Origin: Neisseria sp. 83E34
GTDB taxonomy: Bacteria > Pseudomonadota > Gammaproteobacteria > Burkholderiales > Neisseriaceae
Assembly: GCF_001308015.1 (NCBI RefSeq)
Contig: NZ_LGYH01000005.1
Span: 1-64,000, forward strand
Length of the DNA: 64,000 bases
Direction of reading: 5' to 3'
Shown: in pieces, positions 38,253 through 47,889 of the stretch
Position numbering within the stretch: the stretch's first letter is position 1
Layout: each line of letters starts with the position of its first letter
Translations under genes and position numbers: made by a program
Notes under the pieces: generated by a model
Seen by the model: only the letters and a program-made list of their open reading frames with translations
What the model was told of the DNA's origin: nothing
Database searches by the model: none

Positions 38253-38358
38253 GCTTAAATTTACACATCCTTAACTGCACCCTAATTTTTAGCCAAATGT
38301 TCACTCTTATAATCAAAACATCTCAACAACAACTGTTTGACTACTGAGGAAATACATC

Positions 38359-38646
38359 ATGAAAAAAATGCTGCTTACTACAACCCTGATCGCCCTTTCT
38401 GCAGGCGCTTTTGCTGCCGATCATATCGAACGACAAGTTTATCAAGATCCCGGCTTCGAAAAAAAACGTGCCAAAGCCGTGAAAATGCTGGAAGCGCGTG
38501 GCTACAAAGTTGTGGATGTTGATGCTGACGACCACATGGGCAAACCCGCTCTTGATGTGGAAGCATTTAAAGGCAATCAGGAATACGACATCAAATTGTC
38601 TTACCCTGATTTGCAAATCTTGAAAGAGCGACCAGACCGCAACTAA
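38359..38646 (+). CDS. Periplasmic PepSY-like small protein
   Basis: A 95-aa precursor with a clear signal peptide (MKKMLLTTTLIALSAGAFAA, cleavage after residue 20). The mature part resembles a single PepSY domain (KAVKMLEARGYKVVDVDADDHMGKPALDVEA then YDIKLSYPDLQIL). PepSY proteins bind or inhibit periplasmic partners. The neighbours give no clue to the partner. Confidence 0.75.
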   Translation: MKKMLLTTTLIALSAGAFAADHIERQVYQDPGFEKKRAKAVKMLEARGYKVVDVDADDHMGKPALDVEAFKGNQEYDIKLSYPDLQILKERPDRN

Positions 38647-38660
38647 ACCACTTTAAAATA

Positions 38661-38696
38661 AAGCCGCCGGAAATGCTATGAAGCATCCGGCGGCTT
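38661..38696 (+). terminator. Hairpin after PepSY gene
   Basis: GCCGCCGG and CCGGCGGC enclose an inner ATGCT/AGCAT stem, 17 bp after the stop codon. The downstream T-run is weak. Confidence 0.55.
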
Positions 38697-38742
38697 GTCA
38701 ATTTATAGCTATACAATTTATTAAAACAACATATTAAAACTA

Positions 38743-39417
38743 TTATCTTTTTCCAGAAAAAGGATAAGTACTTCTTAAACCGTCGATATGCTCAAATAAA
38801 TCTTCGGGAATATTCTGCCACATTGGATCTAAAATAAAATCAATACCTTCTCGTCTAGCTAACTTAGCAGCAGGAACAAAATCAGAATCACCTGAAATTA
38901 ATACGATACGGTCAGCCTGTTTTTTCAAAGTTATTGATGCAATATCCAATGCAATGCGCATATCAACGCCTTTTTGTTTCACATCGATAATAACATCGTT
39001 TTCTGTTATGTCGCTACGCTCTATCTGACCCTTAAGCAGCTTGCTCATAACATCGGGTTTAAGTCGCCAGTGAGTGAGTTGATCAGATAGCTTCCCCAAC
39101 CGTAAAGCCAGTTTTCTTTGCTTAATTAGCTCTTTATGAAGCTCTCGACGAAAAACAGCTTCATTAGATTTGGAAAAATCAATCAGTTTTTTAGAAACTG
39201 GATTATGCATTTTCTTTTCGAGAGGTGCGCAATCGTAAAAGAAAATCCGATAAAGGCTATCGTGTTGTTTGGTTCCATTTATTTTTTGTGAAAGATGAAG
39301 CAGAGACAAGCGAAAAGCAAGAGAAGAAATGCGCTTAGCATCATAAGCATTGTGTTTCTCAAAATATCGAATACGCTTAATAAAAAACGCACCGTCAATT
39401 AAAACAGCTGTTCGCAT
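38743..39417 (-). CDS. NYN-domain (PIN-like) protein
   Basis: A 224-aa protein with the NYN/LabA-like signature: an N-terminal RTAVLIDGAFF with the first acidic residue, KGVDMRIALDIAS in the middle and VLISGDSDFVPAAKLARREG. These give the acidic pocket of PIN-like nucleases, so RNA cleavage is likely. The gene is AT-rich compared with flanking pepSY and bioB and stands alone, suggesting horizontal acquisition. The target is unknown. Confidence 0.85.
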   Translation of the reverse strand: MRTAVLIDGAFFIKRIRYFEKHNAYDAKRISSLAFRLSLLHLSQKINGTKQHDSLYRIFFYDCAPLEKKMHNPVSKKLIDFSKSNEAVFRRELHKELIKQRKLALRLGKLSDQLTHWRLKPDVMSKLLKGQIERSDITENDVIIDVKQKGVDMRIALDIASITLKKQADRIVLISGDSDFVPAAKLARREGIDFILDPMWQNIPEDLFEHIDGLRSTYPFSGKR

Positions 39418-39561
39418 AATAATCCCTTAAAATAAAGAAAAAGCCCAAAGGCTCGGCACTTTCGGAATAAATTGAAAGGCTTACTGCTAAGGGCGTTATT
39501 TGTATCTAATTATAAATTCAATATTTGTTGGAAGCAAATCTTTTGATCTAGCTCTTCAATA

Positions 39562-40569
39562 TCATGTATCCAAACGGTGTTGCAGCGGATACAAATCCAA
39601 TTTTTCCATCAGCATTCTGTCGCCGTCTTCTTCCGGGTTTTCGGTGGTGAGCAGTTTGTCGCCGTAAAAAATCGAGTTCGCGCCCGCCATAAAACACATA
39701 GCCTGCATGGCTTCGGGCATATTGCTGCGGCCTGCGGACAGGCGTACATAGCTTTTCGGCATGGTAATGCGGGCAACCGCGATGGTGCGCACGAATTCCG
39801 TCCAATCCAAATCTTCGGCATCGGCCAGCGGCGTGCCTTCCACTTTTACCAACTGGTTAATCGGCACGCTTTCGGGCTGCGGGTCGAGGTTGGCGAGGCT
39901 GGCGATTAAGCCTGCGCGTTCGGGGCGGGTTTCGTTCATGCCTACGATGCCGCCGCAGCACACTTTCAAACCTGCGCCGCGCACTTTGCCGAGTGTGTCC
40001 ATGCGATCTTCGTGTTGGCGGGTGTGGATGATGTCGTTGTAGCGGTCTGGGTCGGTGTCAAGGTTGTGGTTATAATAGTCCAGCCCGGCGTTTTTCAAAT
40101 CTTCGGCCATGCCCTCTTCGAGCATACCGAAGGTGCCGCAGGTTTCCAAGCCCAAGCCTTTGACTGCTTTGATGATTTCGGATACGGTTTCCACGTCTTT
40201 GGGTTTGGGGCCGCGCCATGCCGCGCCCATGCAGAAACGGCTGGCGCCGCGCGATTTGGCGATTTTGGCTTTTTTCAGGATTTCTTCCACATCCATCATG
40301 CGTTCTTTTTCCAAGCCGGTGTTGTAGTGCGCCGACTGCGGGCAGTATTCGCAATCTTCGGGGCAGCCGCCGGTTTTAATGGAAAGCAAGGTGGAAAGTT
40401 GGACTTCTTGCGGATTGAAGTGTTCACGGTGGATTTGTGCGGCTTTATAGACGAGGTCTAAAAAAGGCATTTCAAACAGCTCTTCAACTTGGCATTTGCG
40501 CCAATATTGGGCGGTAGCATGCGGCTTGCGTTCGGTTTTACGGCGCAAGGCGATAGGTGATACGGTCAT
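39562..40569 (-). CDS. bioB: Biotin synthase
   Basis: A radical-SAM enzyme that inserts sulfur into dethiobiotin. The cluster motif [19 protein letters not shown] carries the CxxxCxxC cysteines. The start is the ATG at 40569 ([16 protein letters not shown]); a frame extending to 40674 adds a non-homologous leader. Length is 335 aa. No other biotin gene is adjacent. Confidence 0.95.
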   Translation of the reverse strand: MTVSPIALRRKTERKPHATAQYWRKCQVEELFEMPFLDLVYKAAQIHREHFNPQEVQLSTLLSIKTGGCPEDCEYCPQSAHYNTGLEKERMMDVEEILKKAKIAKSRGASRFCMGAAWRGPKPKDVETVSEIIKAVKGLGLETCGTFGMLEEGMAEDLKNAGLDYYNHNLDTDPDRYNDIIHTRQHEDRMDTLGKVRGAGLKVCCGGIVGMNETRPERAGLIASLANLDPQPESVPINQLVKVEGTPLADAEDLDWTEFVRTIAVARITMPKSYVRLSAGRSNMPEAMQAMCFMAGANSIFYGDKLLTTENPEEDGDRMLMEKLDLYPLQHRLDT

Positions 40570-40710
40570 GTTTTTACTTTCTGAAATTTCGCAGCGGCGC
40601 AATGACGCTGACGTGCAAAGCCACAGGCGCAATGACTGGGGCTGCAGGTTGTCAATCAAGTTATCGTTTGGCAAGTTTAGCCTGTTTGGTGATAGCGGGC
40701 AAATGATAAG

Positions 40711-40735
40711 GCCTGTCTGAAAGTTTCAGACAGGC
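40711..40735. terminator. DUS-pair hairpin between bioB and lipoprotein gene
   Basis: GCCTGTCTGAAA and its exact reverse complement are separated by one G, giving a tight hairpin 23 bp from the lipoprotein gene stop. Confidence 0.6.
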
Positions 40736-40757
40736 ATCGGCATATCCGCATCCGCGC

Positions 40758-41705
40758 TTAAAACGCCGATTCGCCAAAATATTGTTTTTGAGCCGTTTGC
40801 ACTGTTTTCATGGCCTGCTCGTAATTTTGGTTTTCTATTCGACGGATTAAAGCCGTGGTCGGGCTTTCGGGATGGTGTTTGGCAAAATCCTGCCAGGCTT
40901 TGGCCACTTCCGGCCGGGCGTGTTTGCCGTCATCATCAAACGCAAGCGTGTTTTCCATGCCGAGCAGAAATATATATTGGTAATACATCTGCTCCTCTTT
41001 CATCCGTTTAATCAAACGGCTTTGAGGATATTGCCGGATAAACGCTTCACGTGCCGCCAGCCGCTTGCCCAGCTCCGGCCAGCCCACCATCACATCCACT
41101 TCACCCTGCGTTGGATCTCTCCGCTCTTGTGCTTCAAATTCGATAAAGCGGGCAAAATCAGGGCTGACTTTATCGCCGAACAGCTTTCGGTAATAATCCG
41201 GCTCTGCGCGTATGCTGACAGGCCCGTCATACATATCGACATATTCCAAGCCGATAGCCGCCATTTCCTCCTGCTTCTTTTTCAATGCCGGCGCTGGCTT
41301 GCGCTCGTCGGTTGCCGGATTGATTATCCAATTCGCATCATCGTGATAGTGGTCGAGAAACGCTTTTCGCTCATGCGCCAGCCTGTCCAGCAGGCCGCTT
41401 TTTTCTATCTGCTCGTCGTAATGCTCGAGCATTTCTTTGTGTGTTTCATAAAGCTGATTGGCTTCTTCGGGCGTGGCTTGCTGCAATCGGCGGCGTACTT
41501 GCTCGGTATGCCACACAAATTGCTGCAATAAATCTTCGGGCACCGGTGTATCGGCTTGCGGCTGGGCCACATGCCTGTCTGAAGCGGCGCTTTGCGGCGC
41601 GGAAGCAACAGCGGCTTGTTCGATTTTTTCGGCTTGCCCGCCTTGTTCGGAACACGCGTTGAGCAAGCCTGCCGATAAAGCTAAATAAAATATGGGCTTT
41701 TTCAT
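40758..41705 (-). CDS. Predicted lipoprotein, unknown function
   Basis: A 315-aa precursor starting MKKPIFYLALSAGLLNACSEQGG, a lipoprotein signal with the acylated Cys at residue 18. I use the ATG at 41705 rather than one 36 bp upstream. The mature protein is hydrophilic and mostly helical (QQFVWHTEQVRRRLQQATPEEANQLYETHKEM). I do not recognise the family. It is likely periplasmic or outer-membrane anchored. Confidence 0.75.
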   Translation of the reverse strand: MKKPIFYLALSAGLLNACSEQGGQAEKIEQAAVASAPQSAASDRHVAQPQADTPVPEDLLQQFVWHTEQVRRRLQQATPEEANQLYETHKEMLEHYDEQIEKSGLLDRLAHERKAFLDHYHDDANWIINPATDERKPAPALKKKQEEMAAIGLEYVDMYDGPVSIRAEPDYYRKLFGDKVSPDFARFIEFEAQERRDPTQGEVDVMVGWPELGKRLAAREAFIRQYPQSRLIKRMKEEQMYYQYIFLLGMENTLAFDDDGKHARPEVAKAWQDFAKHHPESPTTALIRRIENQNYEQAMKTVQTAQKQYFGESAF

Positions 41706-41747
41706 CGCTCCTCCCAAACCAATTGTATATTGGGCTTTCAATAAATC

Positions 41748-42275
41748 CTAAGCCAACAACATTTCCTGCATTAATTTCATGCCCCATTGCCAGCCGCCAA
41801 GAGTTCCGTTCAGATGCCCCTGATGCGGCGACACCAGCAAACGCGCGCCCCAAAGCGAAGCCTGTTCGGCAGCCCAATCGCGCGGGCAATGTTCGTCATC
41901 TTCGCCAATGGCTAAAGCGGCTTTGCTGCACATCAGCCGCACATGGCGCACGGCATCGTGGCGGCAGGCATTTTGTGTCGGCGCCGCCAAAATAATGCCT
42001 TTGATACGCCGCTGCACCAAAACGCCGATGGTGCCGTACCAAGCCATAAACGCAGCCGCGCCTGCACCATGAGCCACCACCATCACGTTTTCGCTGCGAA
42101 TCCGCCCGAATGCTTCAGCCACATGTTTTTCCTGCTCAGCCAAAGTTTGCGAAGCGCTGCATTCGGCAATTTCCACAATCGGATAGCTGACCGCCCAACG
42201 GTCTATCCACATCGTCGGCTCATCCGCATCGCGTATCAGGAATAAGGTTAGATCTTCTAAATCGCCCGGTTTCAT
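41748..42275 (-). CDS. RBBP9/YdeN-like alpha/beta-hydrolase lacking its nucleophile
   Basis: A 175-aa single-domain hydrolase-like protein. The expected nucleophile elbow HSxG is HGAG here (VVAHGAGAAAFMAWY, Gly70). The acidic (GEDDEHCP) and His (HQGHLNG) positions are retained, as is the YdeN-type C-terminus GGWQWGMKLMQ. It is therefore probably not a serine hydrolase. It is 15 bp downstream of DUF1737, so the two probably form one unit. Confidence 0.75.
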   Translation of the reverse strand: MKPGDLEDLTLFLIRDADEPTMWIDRWAVSYPIVEIAECSASQTLAEQEKHVAEAFGRIRSENVMVVAHGAGAAAFMAWYGTIGVLVQRRIKGIILAAPTQNACRHDAVRHVRLMCSKAALAIGEDDEHCPRDWAAEQASLWGARLLVSPHQGHLNGTLGGWQWGMKLMQEMLLA

Positions 42276-42290
42276 AGTTTCAGACAGGCA

Positions 42291-42488
42291 TCAGTAATCG
42301 CGCAAAGGTTTTTCGGGGTCATAAGCATCACCCACTTCTTTCACCACAGCCTGCCCTACCTGCACGCCATCGGGCGTGTGCGTCATGGTCGGGCTGCCGT
42401 ATAAGTCCCAGCCGTGTTGCAAAGCTTCGGTTACACGGCGGCAAAACGCGGCATCGTCCGCACCGGTAAGCATTCGGTATACTTTCAT
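42291..42488 (-). CDS. DUF1737 protein
   Basis: A 65-aa protein beginning MKVYRMLTGADDAAFCRRVTEALQHGWDLYGSP and ending in the conserved VGQAVVKEV, matching the DUF1737 family. Function is unknown. It precedes the YdeN-like gene by 15 bp and is likely cotranscribed with it. Confidence 0.8.
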   Translation of the reverse strand: MKVYRMLTGADDAAFCRRVTEALQHGWDLYGSPTMTHTPDGVQVGQAVVKEVGDAYDPEKPLRDY

Positions 42489-42508
42489 GTCGTTTCTCCA
42501 AAGAAAGA

Positions 42509-42542
42509 TTCAGACAGGCATTATAACGAATGCCTGTCTGAA
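42509..42542. terminator. DUS-pair hairpin between DUF1737 and exonuclease III
   Basis: TTCAGACAGGCATT and AATGCCTGTCTGAA face outward around a short loop, with an A-run on one side, giving a terminator for the exonuclease gene on the minus strand. Confidence 0.55.
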
Positions 42543-42552
42543 AAAATTTGCA

Positions 42553-43329
42553 CTAAATCGAATAATCGTATTCCACTACCAACGGCGCATGGTCGGAAAA
42601 TTTTTCATCCTTATACACATGCGCCTGCATCGCTTTGGCTGCCAGCCCGGGCGTTACCATATGGTAGTCGATGCGCCACCCCACATCCTTAGCATAAGCC
42701 TGCCCGCGGTTGCTCCACCAAGTGTAACCCGGAATCTCGGGATACAGGCTGCGCCACATGTCCACCCAGCCCAACTCGGCAATCACTTTACCGATCCATG
42801 CACGCTCTTCCGGCAGAAAACCTGAATTTTTCTGGTTGCCTTTCCAGTTTTTCAAGTCGATGTTTTGATGAGCAATGTTCCAGTCGCCGCACACCACAAT
42901 ATCACGGCCTTCGGATTTCATTTCGGCCAACATAGGGTAAAACGCATCCAGAAAGCGGTATTTCAACTCCTGCCGCTCCGGCGCGCTGGTGCCCGAGGGC
43001 AGATAAAGCGAAATCACACTCAGGTCGCCGAAATCAGCGCGCACAAAGCGCCCTTCGCGGTCGAATTCCTCAATGCCCATGCCTGTCTGAACATTATCCG
43101 GCTCCTGCCTGCTATACACCGCCACACCACTGTAACCGCGTTTCTCCGCACAATGCCACACACCGTGCATACCGTGAGGCTGTTTCATATCTTCGCTTAA
43201 ATCGGCTTCCTGAGCTTTAAGCTCCTGCACACACACAATATCCGCACCCGAAGCGGCAATGTATTCATGAAAACCTTTTTTATAAGCCGAACGGATGCCG
43301 TTCACATTGGCAGAAATAATTTTTAACAC
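42553..43329 (-). CDS. xth: Exodeoxyribonuclease III
   Basis: A 258-aa AP endonuclease/exonuclease acting in base-excision repair. LKIISANVNGIRSAYKKGF, VQELKAQ, CGDWNIAH and the C-terminal SDHAPLVVEYD are the ExoIII/EEP active-site motifs. The GTG at 43329 fits the family N-terminus; the open frame runs further upstream into unrelated sequence. The 43330-43581 gap contains nothing I can support. Confidence 0.93.
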   Translation of the reverse strand: MLKIISANVNGIRSAYKKGFHEYIAASGADIVCVQELKAQEADLSEDMKQPHGMHGVWHCAEKRGYSGVAVYSRQEPDNVQTGMGIEEFDREGRFVRADFGDLSVISLYLPSGTSAPERQELKYRFLDAFYPMLAEMKSEGRDIVVCGDWNIAHQNIDLKNWKGNQKNSGFLPEERAWIGKVIAELGWVDMWRSLYPEIPGYTWWSNRGQAYAKDVGWRIDYHMVTPGLAAKAMQAHVYKDEKFSDHAPLVVEYDYSI

Positions 43330-43581
43330 GATTGTTTTTCCTACGATAAAAAATGGCACTATTCTACTGTATAGTGAAACCGCTGAACATCTGGCCTTTC
43401 CACCTTCGCACCACATAACAAAACCATGAAACACCCAACCGTGCCGTCTGCCAATAACGTCTGCCCTGCACCCGTGTAGCTTGTGTTGCAGAAAACATTC
43501 ATCCAATGCCAAAACTCAAAAACATAAGAACATAAAAAATAAGAAACTTTTCTTTTTCAGACAGGCATTATTCATCCACAC

Positions 43582-44789
43582 TCAAACCAACCACACTCCG
43601 GCACATACTGCCAACAATACCACCAGCCAAACCGGTACTTTCCAGAACATCAACGCGCAAAAAGCAAATAAAGCCAGTGCAAAATCAGCAGGATTATGCA
43701 CTGCGCTTACCCACACAGGCTGATACAAAGCGGCCAGCAGCAAGCCCACCACCGCGGCGTTTATTCCGGCCAAAGCAGCGCGTGCTTTAGGTTTTCCACT
43801 CAAACTGTTCCAAAACGGCAGCAACCCAAACACCAGCAAAAACGACGGGATAAAAATCGCAATCAGTGCCGCCACACCGCTCCAAAATCCGCCTGCCGCC
43901 GTGCCGAGAAAAGCAGCGAAGGTAAACAACGAGCCGGGCACAGCTTGAGCCGCACCATAACCTGCGAGAAACGTGTCGCTATTTAACCAAACCGGCACAG
44001 TCTGCGCCTGTAACAGCGGCAACACCACATGCCCGCCGCCGAACACCGACGATCCTGTTCTGAAAAACGCCGCCGCCAAGCCCCAAAGCGAATGCTTGTC
44101 TGAAAGCAGAAACGACGACGACAATAAAACCGCAAACAGCACCAACCACAACCAACCCGCCCGATGGTTCGAAGCAACACATAATGTCTGCTGCTCCGGC
44201 TCAGAAGCTTCCCGTAACAGCACCCACCCTACCAAACCGGCAAGCATCATCACACCGATTTGCGCAATGATGTGCGGCAACAGCAACACAGCAATACAGC
44301 TTGCCGCCATCAACGCAACCGTAACCGCGTTTTTGCAAAATGTTTTGCCCATGCCCCAAACCGCCTGCGCTACAACTGCCACCGCGACGATTTCAAACCA
44401 TGTACCACACCACCCAGCACCTCACCCTGCCAACGGGGCAAACCCCATGCAAATGCACCCAACAGCAAAGCCGAAGGCAAAGTGAACCCGGCCCACGCAA
44501 ACAGCGCCCCCAAATAACCGCCGCGCATCAGCCCGACTGCCAAACCCACTTGGCTGCTTGCTGGGCCGGGAATAAACTGACACATTGCTACCAAAGACGC
44601 ATATTGTGCTTCGCTCAACCAAGCGCGTTTTTCCACAAATGCCTGTCTGAAATAGCCCAAATGCGCCGCAGGGCCGCCGAATGATGTGCAACCCAAATAA
44701 AGAAAAATCAGAAACAGCTTGATGTTTTCCGCAAACCCGCTTGCCGCTACGGTTTGCAGACTATTTATCTGCTTGCGATTACCACTCAT
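43582..44789 (-). pseudogene. chrA: Chromate transporter gene with a frameshift
   Basis: The N-terminal half (FLYLGCTSFGGPAAHLGYFRQAFVEKRAWLSE, FIPGPASSQVG) and C-terminal half (GSSVFGGGHVVLPLL, AVPGSLFTFAAFLGTAAGG) are the two CHR domains of long ChrA. After HGLK the frame shifts near 44391. Restoring one A in the AAA run would read LKIVAVAVVAQAVWG and join the halves into about 400 residues. As given, the first half ends early at 44370. It is a recent mutation, a sequencing error, or two short CHR proteins. Confidence 0.85.
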
Positions 44790-44943
44790 ATTGATGCCTT
44801 TTATTTCTCCTTCCCGCATTATATAGCCTCAAATTGCATAGCGAGACCGGCAAAACCTATGCGTTTTGTGTCATGCAGCCTGTTGCTGTTTACCGCCTTC
44901 GGCTATAATCCGCTTTATTTTTCTGCTGGGAAGAACCGAAAAA

Positions 44944-45585
44944 ATGTCCGATTTCCGTCAAGATTTCCTGAAATTCGCCCTAGAGCAAAACGTATTAAAG
45001 TTCGGCGAATTCACCACCAAAGCAGGCCGTCAGTCGCCTTATTTTTTCAACGCGGGTTTATTTAACGACGGGGCCTCCACTTTGGCGCTGGCCAAATTCT
45101 ACGCACAAGCCATTATTGAAAGCAAAATCGAATTCGATATGTTATTCGGCCCGGCTTACAAAGGCATTATTCTGGCGGCGGCCACTGCCATGATGCTGGC
45201 CGAAAAAGGCGTGAACGTGCCGTTTGCCTACAATCGAAAAGAAGCCAAAGACCACGGCGAAGGCGGCGTATTGGTGGGTGCGCCGCTCAAAGGCCGCGTG
45301 TTGATTATCGACGACGTGATTTCGGCCGGCACTTCCGTGCGCGAATCGGTTAAGCTGATTGAAGCGGAAGGCGCAACCCCCGCCGCCGTCGCTATCGCAC
45401 TCGACCGCATGGAAAAAGGCACGGGAGAATTGTCGGCCGTTCAGGAAGTGGAGCAACAATACGGTCTGCCCGTTGTATCTATCGCCAATCTGCGCGACCT
45501 GCTCTCCCTGCTGGAAAACGACACAGCCTTCCAGCAATATTTGGCGCCGGTTCAAGCCTACCGCGAGCGTTACGGTGTGATTTAA
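44944..45585 (+). CDS. pyrE: Orotate phosphoribosyltransferase
   Basis: A 213-aa pyrimidine biosynthesis enzyme that makes OMP from orotate and PRPP. The PRPP loop is VLIIDDVISAGTSVRES. The flexible loop lies in NRKEAKDHGEGG. The start is the ATG at 44944 (MSDFRQDFLKFALEQ), with the upstream in-frame codons unrelated to the family. It is a single gene followed by a DUS-pair terminator. Confidence 0.96.
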   Translation: MSDFRQDFLKFALEQNVLKFGEFTTKAGRQSPYFFNAGLFNDGASTLALAKFYAQAIIESKIEFDMLFGPAYKGIILAAATAMMLAEKGVNVPFAYNRKEAKDHGEGGVLVGAPLKGRVLIIDDVISAGTSVRESVKLIEAEGATPAAVAIALDRMEKGTGELSAVQEVEQQYGLPVVSIANLRDLLSLLENDTAFQQYLAPVQAYRERYGVI

Positions 45586-45596
45586 TTGCTTCAACA

Positions 45597-45630
45597 ATGC
45601 CTGTCTGAAACACATTTTTCAGACAGGCAT
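45597..45630 (+). terminator. DUS-pair terminator after pyrE
   Basis: An ATGCCTGTCTGAAA inverted pair lies 11 bp after the pyrE stop. Confidence 0.7.
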
Positions 45631-45715
45631 CATGTTGCCATATAGTTCACGTTGGCAAACTTATTGAAATTGCTTAAAATATCCGCCATCCATAATACCA
45701 ACGAAAGAAAACGTC

Positions 45716-46117
45716 ATGCCTTTATGCGTTTGCCCGCATTGCAGCACCCAACTTTGGGTAAAAGACAGCCAGCTCAATTTGGCACAAGGCTATGTGGTCT
45801 GTCGAACCTGCCAAGGCTTGTTTCAAGCGCGCAGCCATACCCGCCCTACGCCGGAAAACTTTAATCCCGATCTGTTCCCACCCGCCGGCAGCGACACCCA
45901 ATTGGTACATAAAATCGGCCCGCAAGTTCGCGCCCAGCGCCAGCTTTCCCGTCAGGAAATCGCCGAGCTGCTCGACAGCCTGCTCAACCAGCAAAACCGC
46001 GCACCCGCCGCGCTTCCTCCTCCGCCACAAGCCAAAGAAACCAACTGGACACTGCCTTGCATGGTGGCGCTTACCGTGTTGATTATCCAGATTTTTTACC
46101 TAACCATTATCCTCTAA
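45716..46117 (+). CDS. Zinc-ribbon (MJ0042-type) membrane-anchored protein
   Basis: A 133-aa protein with two CxxC pairs at the N-terminus (CPHCSTQLWV and CRTCQGLF), a Pro-rich linker and one C-terminal membrane segment (LPCMVALTVLIIQIFYLTIIL). The zinc ribbon should lie in the cytosol. Similar proteins are common in betaproteobacteria and uncharacterised. Its stop is four bases before the argA start, so the two are cotranscribed. Confidence 0.8.
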   Translation: MPLCVCPHCSTQLWVKDSQLNLAQGYVVCRTCQGLFQARSHTRPTPENFNPDLFPPAGSDTQLVHKIGPQVRAQRQLSRQEIAELLDSLLNQQNRAPAALPPPPQAKETNWTLPCMVALTVLIIQIFYLTIIL

Positions 46118-46121
46118 CCCT

Positions 46122-47447
46122 ATGACCACGCCCGCTTTCGTTCGTGATTTCCGAGAAGCCGCTCCCTATATCAACTATCTGCGCGGCAAAACGCTGGTTA
46201 TCGGCATCGCCAGCGATATGCTCGAAGGCCGGGTGCTGCAATCGCTGGCCGCCGACATCAATCTGCTCGCCAGCCTCGGCGTGAAGCTCGTTTTGGTACA
46301 CGGTTCCCGCCGCCAAATCAACGCCCTCGACCGGGCCGCCGGCATTACCCCCGAATACCACGACGGCAGAAGAATCACCGATCAAGCCACACTGGAGCGC
46401 ACCAAACAAGCCTGCGGCATTGTGCGTTTCGACATCGAAGCCGCACTTTCAGTCGGTATGGCCCACTCATTGCAGCGCGGCAAACGCTTGCGTATCGCTT
46501 CCGGCAATTTCGTTTCCGCCCGCCCCTACGGCATCATCAACGGCATCAACATGGGCTACACCGGCCGCGTGCGTAAAATCGACACCGAAGCCATCCGCCA
46601 GCAGCTGGACAGCGGCGCAGTCGTGCTCATCAGCCCGCTCGGTGCCTCGCTCAGCGGCAAAACCTACAACCTCAGCATGGCCGACATCGCCGAAGCCGCA
46701 GCCATCGCCCTGAGCGCCGAAAAGCTGATTTTCATCATCGAACCGGAAGGCATACTGGACGACAGCGGCAACCTGATCACCAACCTCTCCTCGCAAGAAG
46801 CACAAGTTTTAATCAAACAAAACAAAATCCGCACCGACCAATGCCGCCTGCTGCAATCTTCCGTTAACGCCGTCGAAAACCAAGTAGAGCGCACCCACAT
46901 CCTTTCCGGCTTGGAAGACGGCAGCCTGATCAGCGAACTCTTTACCCGCGAAGGCACCGGCACATCCATCGCACAAGCCCCTTTCATCAACATCCGCCCC
47001 GCAGCAAGCAGCGACATTGCCGACCTCATCAGCCTTATCCGCCCGTTGGAAGAGCAAGGCATACTGGTCAAACGCAGCCGAGAATACCTTGAAGATCACA
47101 TCAACGAATTTTTCATATTGGAGCACGACCGCCAAATCTACGGCTGCGTCTCCCTCAAGCTTTACAGCGAACACCTTACCGGCGAACTCGCCTGCCTGGC
47201 CGTTTCCCCCGAAGCCCGCGACAGCGGCTACGGCAAGCTGCTGCTCGAACACATTATCAATCAAAGCAAAGCCGCCGGCATGGCCAAGCTCATCGCCCTT
47301 TCCACCCACACCGGCGACTGGTTTACCGAACGCGGCTTCAGCGTGGCGCAACCCGCCGATCTCCCCGCCGAACGCCGCGAAGAATACGAAGCGGGCGGCC
47401 GAAAATCCAATATTTTCAGCCTAAACCTGACCGCCCCGGAAAATTAA
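46122..47447 (+). CDS. argA: N-acetylglutamate synthase
   Basis: A 441-aa enzyme that acetylates glutamate in the first step of arginine synthesis. The N-terminal amino-acid kinase-like domain (about residues 1-280, [16 protein letters not shown]) is a regulatory domain. The C-terminal GNAT domain (about 295-440, [23 protein letters not shown]) is catalytic. This two-domain form is the classical ArgA and is usually inhibited by arginine. Confidence 0.95.
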   Translation: MTTPAFVRDFREAAPYINYLRGKTLVIGIASDMLEGRVLQSLAADINLLASLGVKLVLVHGSRRQINALDRAAGITPEYHDGRRITDQATLERTKQACGIVRFDIEAALSVGMAHSLQRGKRLRIASGNFVSARPYGIINGINMGYTGRVRKIDTEAIRQQLDSGAVVLISPLGASLSGKTYNLSMADIAEAAAIALSAEKLIFIIEPEGILDDSGNLITNLSSQEAQVLIKQNKIRTDQCRLLQSSVNAVENQVERTHILSGLEDGSLISELFTREGTGTSIAQAPFINIRPAASSDIADLISLIRPLEEQGILVKRSREYLEDHINEFFILEHDRQIYGCVSLKLYSEHLTGELACLAVSPEARDSGYGKLLLEHIINQSKAAGMAKLIALSTHTGDWFTERGFSVAQPADLPAERREEYEAGGRKSNIFSLNLTAPEN

Positions 47448-47450
47448 AGA

Positions 47451-47483
47451 ATGCCTGTCTGAAACCTTCTTTCAGACAGGCAT
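47451..47483 (+). terminator. DUS-pair terminator after argA
   Basis: An ATGCCTGTCTGAAA inverted pair begins four bases after the argA stop codon. Confidence 0.75.
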
Positions 47484-47548
47484 TCATATACAAACCCTGC
47501 TCAATCCATTACAATTCCGAGCATGACAACCTCAAAAAGGATACCGAC

Positions 47549-47821
47549 ATGACCCGCATGGTTCACTGCATCAAGCTGGGCAAAGAAGCCCCCGGCATGA
47601 AATTCGCCCCCCTGCCCAATGCACTGGGCAAACGCATTTTTGAAAACGTATCTCAAGAAGCATGGGACGCTTGGACGCGCCACCAAACCATGCTGATTAA
47701 CGAAAACCGCCTCAGCCTCGCCGACCCGCGCGCGCGCGAATATCTGGCACAACAAATGGAAAACTACTTCTTCGGCGAAGGCGCCGACAGCGTTCAAGGC
47801 TACACGCCGCCCAGCGAATAA
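47549..47821 (+). CDS. yggX: Fe(II)-trafficking protein YggX
   Basis: A 90-aa protein matching YggX throughout ([21 protein letters not shown], Cys7, and [23 protein letters not shown]). The family is linked to iron handling and protection of iron-sulfur clusters from oxidation. A CCGGCCTTCC/GGAAGGCCGC hairpin follows the stop and may be its terminator. Confidence 0.94.
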   Translation: MTRMVHCIKLGKEAPGMKFAPLPNALGKRIFENVSQEAWDAWTRHQTMLINENRLSLADPRAREYLAQQMENYFFGEGADSVQGYTPPSE

Positions 47822-47889
47822 TCTGCCGGCCTTCCCGGAAACGGAAGGCCGCTTCAATTTTTACCATTCACAACACCATCCACATCATT

